This document shows positions 63,560 to 64,000 of a stretch of DNA of 64,000 nucleotides, in pieces. The stretch's first letter is position 1; the number at the start of each line of letters is the position of its first letter. The notes under the pieces are model-generated. The model worked only from the letters and a program-made list of their open reading frames with translations. It was not told the origin of the DNA and searched no databases. The stretch comes from Schistocephalus solidus (Eukaryota > Platyhelminthes > Cestoda > Diphyllobothriidea > Diphyllobothriidae): assembly GCA_017591395.1 (NCBI GenBank), contig WEDG01003409.1, forward strand, positions 1 to 64,000. The letters run 5' to 3'. The position numbers and the translations under genes were made by a program.

Positions 63560-64000
63560 GGCCTATCATCTCCATATCCAATGTCCTAAGCATAGCTATA
63601 ATCAACGCAAAATCGAAAGTTCATAAAATGTCTCAACTCAATTCCTTTATATAAATTTATAACCCGGCTATCATTCGCATCTTCGAAACAGGGGCAAATG
63701 AATTTATATCTAATTAATCACTGTTTATAGAAAAATGCACCTTCTATAGACAGGACCGCCTAAATAAACGAGGCTAAGGATGTTTGAGCTACATCAAAAC
63801 TACACTTGAACAAAGCGCTCTTCATATTCCAAATGAGTCTTTCACTGGAGAAGTTTGTTTTGCCACGATAAAATCTCAGAACCACAAAAATATACTAATC
63901 GAATGTCTTTTCTCTCCTCCTGAATGTAGTAATGATGATACTGGCCTTGTGTTATACCGATGACTGTTATCAAATCGGAACGTCACCCCTACTTGCCTGT
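63560..64000 (+). mobile_element. CR1-like LINE endonuclease fragment, runs off the window
   Basis: The plus strand encodes traces of a CR1/jockey ORF2 N-terminus: a FETGANEFIS block, CTFYRQDRLNKRG, GCLSYIKTTLEQSA, and NILIECLFSPPEC. These follow the D-R-x-x-x-x-GGGV-x-x-Y and YRPP motifs of the endonuclease. A related piece is at 40290-40590 (-). Frames are broken by stops. Confidence 0.65.

Overview
The window looks like nuclear DNA of a flatworm, most likely a tapeworm. It is AT-rich with short exons, kilobase introns and many decayed retroelements. RTE-type LINEs with C2H2 fingers at their C-terminus, tRNA-derived SINEs and Penelope-like elements fit a pseudophyllidean (Diphyllobothriidea-like) cestode, but the organism is inferred, not proven. 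There are no bacterial-type operons, rRNA genes or CRISPR arrays.

Two host genes can be rebuilt by joining GT-AG exons. (1) Plus strand, 505-5516: the last three exons of a Mediator subunit 14 (MED14)-like gene, whose 5' part lies beyond the left edge. Intron 1 holds a pure (CTT)28 array. Intron 2 holds a tRNA-derived SINE, a 350-bp tandem array grown from that SINE, an antisense Penelope RT fragment and a duplicated terminal exon with its own stop. (2) Minus strand, 47408-31517: six exons of a 507-residue SH3-SH2-tyrosine kinase of the Src/Csk group. It has no tyrosine in the activation loop, and one base is missing in exon 1. Its 9.2-kb third intron carries a Penelope-like element and LINE pieces; its fifth intron carries an RTE fragment.

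Most other recognisable sequence is mobile DNA. RTE-like LINE copies on the minus strand lie at 5830-11170, 23170-25310, 32915-34030 and 57829-63020, and 3'UTR-only copies lie at 21449-21850 (-), 38878-39600 (+), 50527-50720 (+) and 51005-51236 (+). A ~365-bp SINE (6228-6588, 21065-21428, 28439-28806, all minus) joins a tRNA-like head to the LINE 3' tail, which suggests a LINE-SINE partnership. A second tRNA-SINE family is at 2263-2420 and 56378-56850. A Penelope-like element with 59-bp terminal inverted repeats and a GIY-YIG remnant is at 40723-43280. A CR1/jockey-like LINE is at 52330-54812, with further fragments at 13100-13500, 16448-16572, 40290-40590, 49985-50338 and 63560-64000. An unassigned 640-bp repeat occurs at 11437-12085 and 55502-56150.

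The long AT-rich stretches between these (about 12.1-13.1, 13.5-16.4, 16.6-19.9, 25.3-28.4, 28.8-31.5 and 47.4-49.1 kb) show no gene I can support.
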